The notes under the pieces: model-generated
What the model was told of the DNA's origin: nothing
The model's database searches: none
Seen by the model: the letters and a program-made list of their open reading frames with translations, nothing else
Shown: piece by piece, positions 55,264-63,502 of the stretch
Position numbering within the stretch: position 1 is the first letter of the stretch
How the letters are laid out: every line of letters starts with the position of its first letter
Assembly: GCF_009193265.1 (NCBI RefSeq)
Contig: NZ_VZZZ01000001.1
Span: forward strand, 682,001 to 746,000
From: Marinobacter changyiensis
Lineage (GTDB): Bacteria > Pseudomonadota > Gammaproteobacteria > Pseudomonadales > Oleiphilaceae
DNA length: 64,000 nt
Direction of reading: 5' to 3'
Translations under genes and position numbers: made by a program

Positions 55264-56460
55264 ATGGATTTTTCACTGGACGCGAGATCAGAAGACTTTC
55301 GACAGCGGATCAAACAGTTCGTCGAGCGGGAGCTGATTCCGTTGGAGCAGGATCCGGCGTCTTATGACGAGCACGAGAACATTGCCCCCGCATTGCTGAA
55401 AACCACCCAGGAAAAAGCCCGAAAAGAAGGTTTGTGGGCTCTGCAAATGCCCCAGGACGTAGGCGGCCAGGGTCTCAACATTGTCGGTATGGCGGCCTGC
55501 TATGAAGAAATGAACCGTTCGATTTTCGGCCCGGTGGTGTTCAACAGCGCTGCGCCGGATGACGGCAATATGATGGTGCTTTACAAAGTCGGCACCGAGC
55601 AGCAAAAAGCCCGCTGGCTGCAGCCGATTGTCGATGGCGAGGTAAAGTCCGCGTTCGTCATGACCGAACCGGCGCCGGGCTGTGGCTCTGATCCGTCCAT
55701 GACACAGACGACCGCCACCCGGGACGGGGACAATTGGGTCATTCACGGCCACAAGCACTACATCACCGGCGCTGGCATCGCCAGTCATTTCATACTGATG
55801 GCACGGACTTCGGACGACACCCGCAAAGGGCTGACGGCTTTCCTGTTCCACAAGGACGATCCGGGCTGGGAGATTATCCGCCGTATTCCCATCATGGGGC
55901 CGGAGGAGCACGGCGGCCATTGCGAGCTTAAATTCAATGGCCTGGTGATTCCCGACGAGAACCGCCTGATGAATGTTGGCGATGGTCTGAAAGTAACCCA
56001 GATCCGTCTCGGTACCGCCCGTCTCACCCACTGCATGCGCTGGCTGGGCCTGGCCAAGCGGTCCATGGAAATTGCCACCGCCTATGTGGCCGAGCGCGAA
56101 TCTTTCGGCGTGCGGCTGGCCGATCGTGAGGGCGTGCAGTGGCTGCTGGGTGAGGCTGCCATGGATATCCAGATCGGTCGGTTACTGACCATGCACGCAG
56201 CCTGGAAACTGGATCAGGGCAGTTTTGCAAAAAAAGAAGTGTCCATGGCCAAAGTGGCCGTCGCCGACACGCTCCACAAGGCTGTGGATACGGCCATTCA
56301 ACTGTGCGGTGCCCGGGGTTACTCCAAGGACACGCCGCTGGAGTGGATTTACCGTTATGCCCGCCAGGCCAGGCTGGTGGACGGCGCCTCGGAAGTTCAC
56401 AAAATGGTGTTCTCGAAGAATCTGCTCGCCGACGGCGCAGATTTCTGGAGCTGGGGTTAA
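55264..56460 (+). CDS. Acyl-CoA dehydrogenase of ACAD10/11 type, LvaC-like
   Basis: Flavoprotein of 398 residues. SAFVMTEPAPGCGSDPSM (about 136-153) and the THCMRWLGLAKRSMEIA block (about 255-271) resemble ACAD10/11 more than fatty-acyl dehydrogenases. LvaC in P. putida acts on 4-phosphoacyl-CoA made by LvaAB and converts it through enoyl-CoA to 3-hydroxyacyl-CoA, so this enzyme may be an isomerising dehydratase-like member rather than a redox one. AAGGA is upstream; 3 bp separate it from the kinase gene. Function is inferred from family and operon. Confidence 0.8.
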   Translation: MDFSLDARSEDFRQRIKQFVERELIPLEQDPASYDEHENIAPALLKTTQEKARKEGLWALQMPQDVGGQGLNIVGMAACYEEMNRSIFGPVVFNSAAPDDGNMMVLYKVGTEQQKARWLQPIVDGEVKSAFVMTEPAPGCGSDPSMTQTTATRDGDNWVIHGHKHYITGAGIASHFILMARTSDDTRKGLTAFLFHKDDPGWEIIRRIPIMGPEEHGGHCELKFNGLVIPDENRLMNVGDGLKVTQIRLGTARLTHCMRWLGLAKRSMEIATAYVAERESFGVRLADREGVQWLLGEAAMDIQIGRLLTMHAAWKLDQGSFAKKEVSMAKVAVADTLHKAVDTAIQLCGARGYSKDTPLEWIYRYARQARLVDGASEVHKMVFSKNLLADGADFWSWG

Positions 56461-56463
56461 GGT

Positions 56464-57510
56464 ATGACACACTCCGAGCTCGCCGCCGCACTGGCCGGGT
56501 ACATAGCGGCTCAAACCGGTGCCCCCCACGTTCAGGTGGAGGAGTTCAGCCGCTTGTCCGGGGGCGCAATCCAGGACAACTATGCCTTGACCCTAGTGCT
56601 TGAGGGCGGTTATCAGCCCGGGCGGCAGCAGTACGTTGTACGCTGCGATGCGCCCTCCGGCGTATCGGCCAGCCTGAGCCGGCCGGAGGAATTTGCGGTC
56701 CTGAAGAAAGCCTTCGAAGCCGACGTTACGGTGCCAGAGCCCTTCTGGCTGTGTGATAACAAAAGCGTTATCGGGCAGTCCTTCTATGTCATGAGCCGGG
56801 CGATGGGGACGGCCTCACCGCAGAAACTGGTGGGTGGCGATCTGACCGACGCACAACGGTCCGAGCTGACCCGCCAGTTCGGACGGGAGCTGGGACACTT
56901 GCACCGGATCAAGCCGCCCGTAAGCGGCCTCGACTTTCTACCGCAACCAACCGAATCCGCCGCCCAGGCCAGGATAGACCTTTACCGGGATTACCTTGCG
57001 GCCATTGCCGAGCCCCATCCGGTGCTTGAGTGGGCGCTGAACTGGCTGGAAGACAACCAGCCGGCCAATGGCCCTTCCGTACTTTGCCACTGTGATTTTC
57101 GTACCGGCAATTACATGGTTGATCAGGGCCGACTGACGGCCGTCCTGGACTGGGAGTTCGCAACCTGGAGCGACCCGGCAGAAGACCTGGGCTGGCTGTG
57201 TTCCCGCAGCTGGCGCTTTGGCGCCGATGAGCGGGAAGTTGGTGGCATTGGCCACAAAGCCGAGTTGTTTGCCGGCTACCAGGAAGTGACGGGCGAACAA
57301 CCCGACCCGGACCGGGTGAATTACTGGGAAGTCATGGCGCTGGTACGCTGGGCGGTGATTGCCCTGCAACAGGCCGAGCGCCATCTGTCCGGTGAGCAAT
57401 CGTCGCTGGAGCTGGCGTTGACCGGTCGCATGTTGCCGCAAATGGAGTACGACCTGCTGCAGCAGGTCAGGGAGCTGTCCGACCCGGAGAAAAGAGGAAC
57501 CAAATCATGA
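56464..57510 (+). CDS. APH-family phosphotransferase, LvaA-like 4-hydroxyacyl-CoA kinase
   Basis: Aminoglycoside-phosphotransferase-fold kinase of 348 residues. The catalytic loop is CHCDFRTGNYM (about 204-214, with the Asp base and metal-binding Asn), and AVLDWEFATWSDPAEDLGWL (about 221-240) holds the metal Asp. The arrangement next to an ACAD10/11-like dehydrogenase copies the domain fusion in human ACAD10/11, whose N-terminal half is this kinase. LvaA phosphorylates the 4-hydroxyl. Its last bases overlap the DUF6285 start (ATGA), typical of tight coupling. Confidence 0.8.
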   Translation: MTHSELAAALAGYIAAQTGAPHVQVEEFSRLSGGAIQDNYALTLVLEGGYQPGRQQYVVRCDAPSGVSASLSRPEEFAVLKKAFEADVTVPEPFWLCDNKSVIGQSFYVMSRAMGTASPQKLVGGDLTDAQRSELTRQFGRELGHLHRIKPPVSGLDFLPQPTESAAQARIDLYRDYLAAIAEPHPVLEWALNWLEDNQPANGPSVLCHCDFRTGNYMVDQGRLTAVLDWEFATWSDPAEDLGWLCSRSWRFGADEREVGGIGHKAELFAGYQEVTGEQPDPDRVNYWEVMALVRWAVIALQQAERHLSGEQSSLELALTGRMLPQMEYDLLQQVRELSDPEKRGTKS

Positions 57511-57875
57511 AAACATCGCGCCCGGACGCCGGGGCCTTGCTTGCGACTGCGCGGCAGGAATTGCTCGACACTGTGCTGCCTGAGGTGTCGGGGGCCCTGA
57601 AGTATCAGGTTCTGATGACTGCCAACGCGATGAAAATTGCGGCGCGGGAAATCGAAACCGGAGCCTCCACCGAGCAACGGATTCTGGACAGCATCGGCAA
57701 ACTGTACGCCGAGCTGTTGCCCGACCATGCGGGCAACACCGACGAGCAAGCCCTCGCCGACGATATTCGCAACCGCCGGCTGCCAACTGAAGATGAAAGG
57801 CTTTACGACCTGTTGCTGGCTATCACCCGGAACAAGTTGCAGATCAGCAACCCGAAATACCTGAAAGATCGCTAA
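57507..57875 (+). CDS. DUF6285 family protein, LvaB-like kinase partner
   Basis: Helical protein of 122 residues with KYQVLMTANAMKIAAREIETG (about 33-53). The family occurs almost only beside the APH-type kinase and ACAD10/11-like dehydrogenase. In P. putida the small protein LvaB is required for activity of LvaA. It overlaps the kinase gene by 4 bp. Direct biochemical role unknown; the link to LvaB is by family pattern and position. Confidence 0.75.
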   Translation: MKTSRPDAGALLATARQELLDTVLPEVSGALKYQVLMTANAMKIAAREIETGASTEQRILDSIGKLYAELLPDHAGNTDEQALADDIRNRRLPTEDERLYDLLLAITRNKLQISNPKYLKDR

Positions 57876-57923
57876 CAAAACGGATGTGCACGAGCGCACC
57901 CGGCAACAGTCCGGAGTCAGGCT

Positions 57924-59546
57924 ATGACCCACAAATACAATAACGGACTTGAGAAGAACCCGGCCAATTATTCGGCCCTGACACCGCTGAGTTTTCTGCA
58001 GCGGTCAGCCACCGTGTTCCCCGGTAAAACGGCGGTGATCGACGACGACATGTCTCTCAGTTACGAGGCACTGTTTGGCCGCTGCTGCCAGATGGCCAGC
58101 GCGCTCAGAGCCCTCGGCATCACGACCGGTGACACCGTCGCGCTGCTCTGCCCCAACAGCCATGAAGTGCTCGAATCCCACTACTCGGTACCCATGTGCG
58201 GGGCGGTGCTCAATACCCTCAATTTCCGGCTCGACGCGACCAGCCTTGAGTTCATTCTCGACCACGGCGAAGCGCGGTTACTGTTCTACGACACCGAATT
58301 CGAAGCCCTGGTTAAAGCCGCGGTTGCCGGGATGGAAACTCCCCCGGTACTGGTCAGTATCGAGCGCAAGGGCGGAGTTTCTGATGGCCTGGCCCGGTAT
58401 GACTACGAAACCCTGCTGGCCAGCGCCGCACCAACCACAGACTGGCAACGGCCAGCGGACGAGTGGGACGCCATTTCCCTCAACTACACCTCGGGTACCA
58501 CCGGTAACCCGAAAGGCGTGGTTTACCATCACCGCGGTGCCTTTCTGGCGGCCATGAGTGATGCCATGGCGTTCAATATGTCCGCCGACACCGTCTATCT
58601 GTGGACCCTGCCGATGTTCCACTGCAACGGCTGGGCCTATACCTGGGCGATCACCGCCATCGGTGGCACACACGTCTGCCTGCGCAGCATCGACACCCAC
58701 GTCATCCATGACCGTATCGAGCGTTACGGCGTCACCCACATGTGCGGCGCCCCAATCGTGATGAACATGCTGCTCCACGAACTCGGCCAGCAAGGTAAAA
58801 CCCTGAGCCGAAGCGTTCAGTTTGCGCTGGGGGGCGCAGCTCCGCCCAGTTCCGTTATCCGCAAGGCCCAGACCATTGGCTTTGAGATCACCCACCTCTA
58901 CGGCCTGACCGAAACCTATGGTCCGGCGACCCTGTGCGTGCCGCAACCGGAATGGTCCGAGCTCAGCGTTGAGGATCTGGCCGCCAAGATGGCGCGGCAG
59001 GGTGTCGGCACTCTGGCCATTGACGAAGTGCGGATTGCTGATCCGGCAACCGGCAAGGCCGTCGAGGCGGATGGTAAAAGCCTCGGTGAGATACAACTGC
59101 GGGGTAACACCCTGATGAAGGGCTACCTGAAAAATCCGGACACCACCGCCCGGGCCTTTGCCGATGGCTGGTTCAGTACCGGTGATCTGGCGGTCATGCA
59201 CCCGGACCATTACGTCGAAATCAAGGACCGCTCCAAGGACATCATCATTTCCGGCGGCGAGAACATCTCCAGCCTGGAAGTGGAAGAAGTTCTTTACCAG
59301 CACCCGGCCGTGGCCGAAGCCGCTGTCATCGCCATTGCAGACGAAAAATGGGGCGAAGTGCCCTGTGCCTTCATCAATCTGGTTACCAGCCATGACGCGC
59401 CGACCGAGACTGATGTCATGGCGTTCTGCAAGGAACGCATGGCCCGTTTCAAGGTGCCCAAGAAGGTCATCTTCGGAGAATTGCCCAAAACCGCAACGGG
59501 CAAGATTCGCAAGAATGTGTTGCGGGACAGGTTCAGGGACGAATGA
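57924..59546 (+). CDS. Acyl-CoA synthetase, LvaE/AlkK-like AMP-forming ligase
   Basis: ANL-superfamily ligase of 540 residues that activates a carboxylic acid to its CoA thioester. The AMP-binding motif YTSGTTGNPKGV (about 190-201), the Tyr-Gly-Leu-Thr-Glu core LYGLTETYG, the hinge DRSKDIIISGGENIS and the catalytic Lys in LPKTATGKIRKN (about 523) are all present. Short- or medium-chain substrate is likely (AlkK/DmdB type). In the lva pathway LvaE loads levulinate with CoA. GGAG precedes the start. 48 bp after the DUF6285 gene. Confidence 0.85.
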   Translation: MTHKYNNGLEKNPANYSALTPLSFLQRSATVFPGKTAVIDDDMSLSYEALFGRCCQMASALRALGITTGDTVALLCPNSHEVLESHYSVPMCGAVLNTLNFRLDATSLEFILDHGEARLLFYDTEFEALVKAAVAGMETPPVLVSIERKGGVSDGLARYDYETLLASAAPTTDWQRPADEWDAISLNYTSGTTGNPKGVVYHHRGAFLAAMSDAMAFNMSADTVYLWTLPMFHCNGWAYTWAITAIGGTHVCLRSIDTHVIHDRIERYGVTHMCGAPIVMNMLLHELGQQGKTLSRSVQFALGGAAPPSSVIRKAQTIGFEITHLYGLTETYGPATLCVPQPEWSELSVEDLAAKMARQGVGTLAIDEVRIADPATGKAVEADGKSLGEIQLRGNTLMKGYLKNPDTTARAFADGWFSTGDLAVMHPDHYVEIKDRSKDIIISGGENISSLEVEEVLYQHPAVAEAAVIAIADEKWGEVPCAFINLVTSHDAPTETDVMAFCKERMARFKVPKKVIFGELPKTATGKIRKNVLRDRFRDE

Positions 59547-59592
59547 ATAACGCTCGAAACTACAACAACAGTGCAAGCACAGGAGCTCAATC

Positions 59593-60822
59593 ATGACGAA
59601 ACTCAAGCCCGGAAAACTCGTTACCTCCCTGGCGGCAGCCACGCTGCTCAGCACAGGGGCTATCCAGGTAAGCGCGGATGAACATCCGATCAAGCTGGGT
59701 GCTATCTACATACTCTCAGGCAGTGCCGCTACCTATGGGCAATTTGCCCAACGCGGCATAGACCTGGCCATCAGTGAAATCAATGGCAATGGCGGCGTAC
59801 TGGGCCGTGACCTGGAACTGGCCATCGAAGACAGCCAGGGCAAGGCTGCTGTTGCAATCCAGGCGGCCCGGAAACTGGTCTATGAGGACGAAGTCGACGT
59901 TCTGATGGGGCTGGACAGCTCCGGTGTTGCCCAGGGCCTGGTACCCACCATCCCGGAGCTTCAGAAACCGCTGATTATTACCCACGCGGCCACCCCGGAT
60001 GTGACTGGTAACCTCTGTAATGCGTTCACTTTCCGCATCAGCACCAACGTGGCGCAAAACATGAACGCGGCGGCCCAGATTGCCGCTGAATCCGACGCCA
60101 ACCGCTGGACCACCATCGGCCCGGACTACGCCTTTGGCCATCAGTCCTGGGAATTCTTCGGTAATGCTTTGAAAGATCTCAAGCCCGATGTGGAGCTGAT
60201 GGAGGACACTGCATTTCCGCGCTTTGGCGCCGAGGACTTCACCCCCTTCATCAACGGCGTGATGGATTCCGATGCCGAGGGTGTGCTGATCTCACTCTGG
60301 GGCGGCGATCTTGTGAACTTCGTCCGTCAAGCCACCAACCTCGGATTCTTCGAAAAGGATCTGGAGCTGATGTTCACGGTTGGCGCGGCCACCGAAGTGC
60401 TGACCGCACTGGAAGATCGCATGCCCGAAGGGGTCTGGCTGGCCACCCGCTACTGGTATGACGCCTACGATAACGAGATCAACAAGAACTTCGTCAAAGC
60501 CTATATCGACGCTTATGGCAACCCGCCGAGCTATAACGCAGAGGGCGCCTATGCCGCCGTTTATGCCTATAAAAAAGCCATGGAAACCACCGGTAATACC
60601 GACGGCCCGGCCCTGGCCAAAACCCTTAAAGGCATGAGCTTCGATGCCCCCAACGGTAAAGTGACCTTCCGTGCCGGGGATCACCAGGCCATGGTCAGCC
60701 CAAACTGGGGCCGCTCAGGACCGATGCACCCGGAACACGGTATTCGCACCCTGGAGGATCTGCGCATCTTTGATGCTGAAAAAGTATCCCGGACCGTCGC
60801 GGAGACCGGCTGCACGTTTTAA
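59593..60822 (+). CDS. HAAT-family ABC transporter substrate-binding protein
   Basis: Periplasmic binding protein of 409 residues with a signal peptide (about 1-28, VSAD). IKLGAIYILSGSAATYGQFAQRGIDLAISEING begins the Peripla_BP_6 fold; GLDSSGVAQGLVPTIPE and GNPPSYNAEGAYAAVYAYKKAMETTG follow. The family binds branched-chain amino acids, amides, urea, or organic acids. AGGAG precedes the start. It is the first gene of a full importer and lies 46 bp after the ligase, so its cargo is probably the acid that the enzymes consume. Paralogue of the binding protein at 48.8 kb. Confidence 0.88.
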   Translation: MTKLKPGKLVTSLAAATLLSTGAIQVSADEHPIKLGAIYILSGSAATYGQFAQRGIDLAISEINGNGGVLGRDLELAIEDSQGKAAVAIQAARKLVYEDEVDVLMGLDSSGVAQGLVPTIPELQKPLIITHAATPDVTGNLCNAFTFRISTNVAQNMNAAAQIAAESDANRWTTIGPDYAFGHQSWEFFGNALKDLKPDVELMEDTAFPRFGAEDFTPFINGVMDSDAEGVLISLWGGDLVNFVRQATNLGFFEKDLELMFTVGAATEVLTALEDRMPEGVWLATRYWYDAYDNEINKNFVKAYIDAYGNPPSYNAEGAYAAVYAYKKAMETTGNTDGPALAKTLKGMSFDAPNGKVTFRAGDHQAMVSPNWGRSGPMHPEHGIRTLEDLRIFDAEKVSRTVAETGCTF

Positions 60823-60843
60823 CCAAACCGGTTAACCCATAGC

Positions 60844-60871
60844 CCGGCCGACCTGCTTGAAGGTCGGCCGG
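60844..60871 (+). terminator. Hairpin between the binding protein and permease genes
   Basis: Eleven-bp perfect GC-rich stem (60844-60854 with 60861-60871, loop GCTTGA) in the 81-bp gap. There is no T-tract, so it is more likely an mRNA stabiliser that raises binding-protein output than a true terminator. Confidence 0.6.
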
Positions 60872-60903
60872 CATCCTGATCTGGTGACCTCTCGGGAGGA
60901 TTT

Positions 60904-61776
60904 ATGTCCGGTCTCGGCGCTGCTTTGCTGAACAGTCTGGATATCGGGCTACTGCTGTTTGTAATAGCGGTAGGCCTCAATATTGTGTTTGGCGTACTGA
61001 ACGTCATCAACTTCGCCCACGGGGCGCTGTACATGCTGGGGGCCTACCTGGCCTTCACGCTGATGAATCTGTTGGGGTTGTCCTTTATCGTCGCGCTGAT
61101 CGTTGCACCCCTGGCGGTGGCGGTCCTTGCGGTCATTATCGACCGGTTGGTGCTGCGGTTTATCTACGAGCGGGATATCGCCGACAGTCTGTTGCTGACC
61201 TTCGCACTGCTGCTGATCATTAACGAATCGGTGCGGATGATCTGGGGGTCCGGCATTCACACCGTGCAACCACCCGAGCTGTTGCGGGGTTCTGTCGGTA
61301 TTTTTGGCGACACGCTCTATCCGGTGTACAGCCTGTTTGTGATTGTGGTGGGGCTGGTGCTGGTGGCTGCGCTCTGGTTTATCTTCAACCGCACCCGGGC
61401 AGGCAAGATCATGCGGGCTGCGGCCCTGGACCGTGACATGGCGGAAGCCCTGTGCATTAACACCAAGCTGGTGGTGACCGGGGTGTTTGCCTTCGGCGCC
61501 TGGCTGGCCGCCCTTGGCGGTGTGGTCGCAGCACCCATGCGGGCAGTTGACCCGGGCATGGGCGACAAGATCATCATCGAATCTTTCATCGTGGTGGTCA
61601 TCGGCGGCCTCGGCAGCTTTCCCGGCGCGCTGGCCGGAGCCATGGTACTGGGCCTGATTCACGGCCTCGGCGGTCGTTACCTGCCGGAAATCAACCTGCT
61701 GCTGCCATTTATCGGCATGGCTCTGGTGTTGTTGTTCAAGCCAAACGGCCTGATGGGCAAGGGAGCAAACGCATGA
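60904..61776 (+). CDS. Branched-chain-type ABC transporter permease, LivH-like
   Basis: Membrane permease of 290 residues with about eight helices. GLNIVFGVLNVINFAHGALYMLGAY (about 22-46) is the typical LivH opening, and the C-terminal GGLGSFPGALAGAMVLGLI marks the coupling helix region. It forms the channel with the next gene product. GGAGG site before the start. It overlaps the LivM-like gene by 4 bp (ATGA). Substrate not determined by the permease sequence. Confidence 0.92.
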   Translation: MSGLGAALLNSLDIGLLLFVIAVGLNIVFGVLNVINFAHGALYMLGAYLAFTLMNLLGLSFIVALIVAPLAVAVLAVIIDRLVLRFIYERDIADSLLLTFALLLIINESVRMIWGSGIHTVQPPELLRGSVGIFGDTLYPVYSLFVIVVGLVLVAALWFIFNRTRAGKIMRAAALDRDMAEALCINTKLVVTGVFAFGAWLAALGGVVAAPMRAVDPGMGDKIIIESFIVVVIGGLGSFPGALAGAMVLGLIHGLGGRYLPEINLLLPFIGMALVLLFKPNGLMGKGANA

Positions 61777-62717
61777 AATCTGCCATCCTTCTGGGTGCCC
61801 TGGTGCTGACGGTCATTCTGCTGATCGCCCTGCCCTGGGTGGTGCCCTATTTCTACATTTTTATCGGCACCGAGATCCTGATCATGGGTCTGTTCGCTGC
61901 CAGCTTTAACCTGGTATTCGGCTATACCGGCATGCTGAGCTTCGGCCACGCGGCCTTTTTCGGCATCGGCACTTATGCCACCGCCATGCTGCTGCTTCAC
62001 CTGCAATGGCCGCTGCTGGCCTGTCTGCTGGTGTCCATGGGCATGGGTGCACTGCTCGCGCTGGTGATCGGTTTTCTGAGCGTGCGTCTGAACGAGGTCT
62101 ATTTCGCCATGCTGACGCTGGCCTTCGGCATGATGGTGTTCTCGATTGCCCATATGTGGCGCTCGGTCACCAACGGCAGCGACGGCATAGCCGGCTTTAC
62201 CCTGGGGGCGTTCGGCCTCGGCATTGACCTGACTCTTGGTAATCCGGCGGTTTACTACCATGTGGTGCTGGCTATCGTAATTGTGGCGTCGCTGGTGCTG
62301 TACCTGATTTGCCGGTCATCGTTCGGACTGATCCTGCAGGCCATTCGCCAGAACGCCGAGCGAGTGTCGTTCTGCGGTCTCAATATCCGCCTTTATCGGC
62401 TCGCGGCCTTTACCATTTCAGGGGCATTTGCCGGCCTGGCTGGCGGCATGATGGCACCTTTCCTTCGGGTAGCAAGTCCGGAAATGATGCATTGGTCGAC
62501 TTCGGCGGAACCGGTCCTGATGTCCATTCTCGGTGGCACCGGCTACTTTCTCGGCCCCTATGTCGGCTCGGCGCTGTTTGTGCTGCTGGAAACCTGGATA
62601 ACCAGTGTGACCCAGGCCTGGATGCTGTTTCTCGGCATCGTCCTGGCGTTGATGGTGATGTTTTTCCGTCGCGGCATTCTGGGAACCTTTCTTGACTGGT
62701 GGCTGGACAAAAAATGA
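61773..62717 (+). CDS. Branched-chain-type ABC transporter permease, LivM-like
   Basis: Membrane permease of 314 residues, the partner of the LivH-like gene. The helix NLVFGYTGMLSFGHAAFFGIGTYATAML (about 46-73) and the C-terminal GGTGYFLGPYVGSALFVLLETW are family hallmarks. It starts inside the last codons of livH and ends overlapping the ATPase start by 4 bp, so all components are probably made in step. Confidence 0.92.
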   Translation: MKSAILLGALVLTVILLIALPWVVPYFYIFIGTEILIMGLFAASFNLVFGYTGMLSFGHAAFFGIGTYATAMLLLHLQWPLLACLLVSMGMGALLALVIGFLSVRLNEVYFAMLTLAFGMMVFSIAHMWRSVTNGSDGIAGFTLGAFGLGIDLTLGNPAVYYHVVLAIVIVASLVLYLICRSSFGLILQAIRQNAERVSFCGLNIRLYRLAAFTISGAFAGLAGGMMAPFLRVASPEMMHWSTSAEPVLMSILGGTGYFLGPYVGSALFVLLETWITSVTQAWMLFLGIVLALMVMFFRRGILGTFLDWWLDKK

Positions 62718-63502
62718 CCGATCCAATCCTGAACATTCACAATCTGACCAAACGTTTCGGTGGCAATACCGCGGTTTCCGGTATCAATCTGCAGGTCATG
62801 CCCCGGGAGACCCTCGCCATCATCGGTCCCAACGGGGCTGGCAAAACCACCTTCTACAATATGGTGTCCGGCCGGATGCAGCCAACCGAAGGCACCGTGG
62901 AGCTCAACGGCCATGACATCACCGGTCTGAAACCTCACAAAATCAGCCGCATGGGGGTGTCCCGGTCATTCCAGATCAACAACATATTTCCGGAAATGAC
63001 CGTGCGCCAGAATGTGGAAGTGGCGTTGTCGGCTTTTCATGGCTATAGCCGCAAGCTGTTCAACCTCGCCTCTGGCAATCGCAAGGTGCAGGAAGAAGCC
63101 GATGAACTGCTCAACCGATTGTCCATCGGCGAGCTTTCGAGTCAACGGGCCGGGATTATAAGCTATGGCGATAAACGGCTATTGGAAATTGCCGTGGTGC
63201 TGGCGACCCGACCCAAACTGGTGCTGCTCGATGAGCCGACCGCAGGCATGACGCCGGAGGAAACCCGAAGGGTGACCAAACTGATCCGCTCGCTGGCTGA
63301 CAGCGGCGACTATACCTTCCTGATCACCGAGCATGATATGGGTGTGGTGTTCGATCTGGCAGACCGGATACTGGTGATGCATCGGGGCGAGTCCCTGGCC
63401 GTCGGTACCGTGGAGGAGGTAAAAAATAATCCGGATGTCAAAAAGGCGTACCTCGGCGAAGATGAAGATGATGAAGATGGCGAAAAGGAGGCGGCGGTAT
63501 GA
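62714..63502 (+). CDS. ABC transporter ATP-binding protein, LivG-like
   Basis: ATPase of 262 residues. Walker A is GPNGAGKTT (about 38-46) and Walker B VLLDEPTAGM. The signature segment reads SYGDKRLLEIAVVLA, as in LivG rather than the LSGGQ of LivF. ATG 62714 overlaps the LivM stop; an upstream in-frame ATG at 62699 would lie inside livM and is not preferred. An unusually acidic C-terminal tail (GEDEDDEDGEKE) follows the last domain. 4-bp overlap with livF. Confidence 0.93.
   Translation: MTDPILNIHNLTKRFGGNTAVSGINLQVMPRETLAIIGPNGAGKTTFYNMVSGRMQPTEGTVELNGHDITGLKPHKISRMGVSRSFQINNIFPEMTVRQNVEVALSAFHGYSRKLFNLASGNRKVQEEADELLNRLSIGELSSQRAGIISYGDKRLLEIAVVLATRPKLVLLDEPTAGMTPEETRRVTKLIRSLADSGDYTFLITEHDMGVVFDLADRILVMHRGESLAVGTVEEVKNNPDVKKAYLGEDEDDEDGEKEAAV

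Noticed and set aside
58278-59693. 471-codon open frame antisense to the acyl-CoA ligase gene
   Set aside because: It lies wholly opposite a well-conserved ligase, has no recognisable domain or ribosome site, and its length follows from the GC-biased third positions of the real gene.
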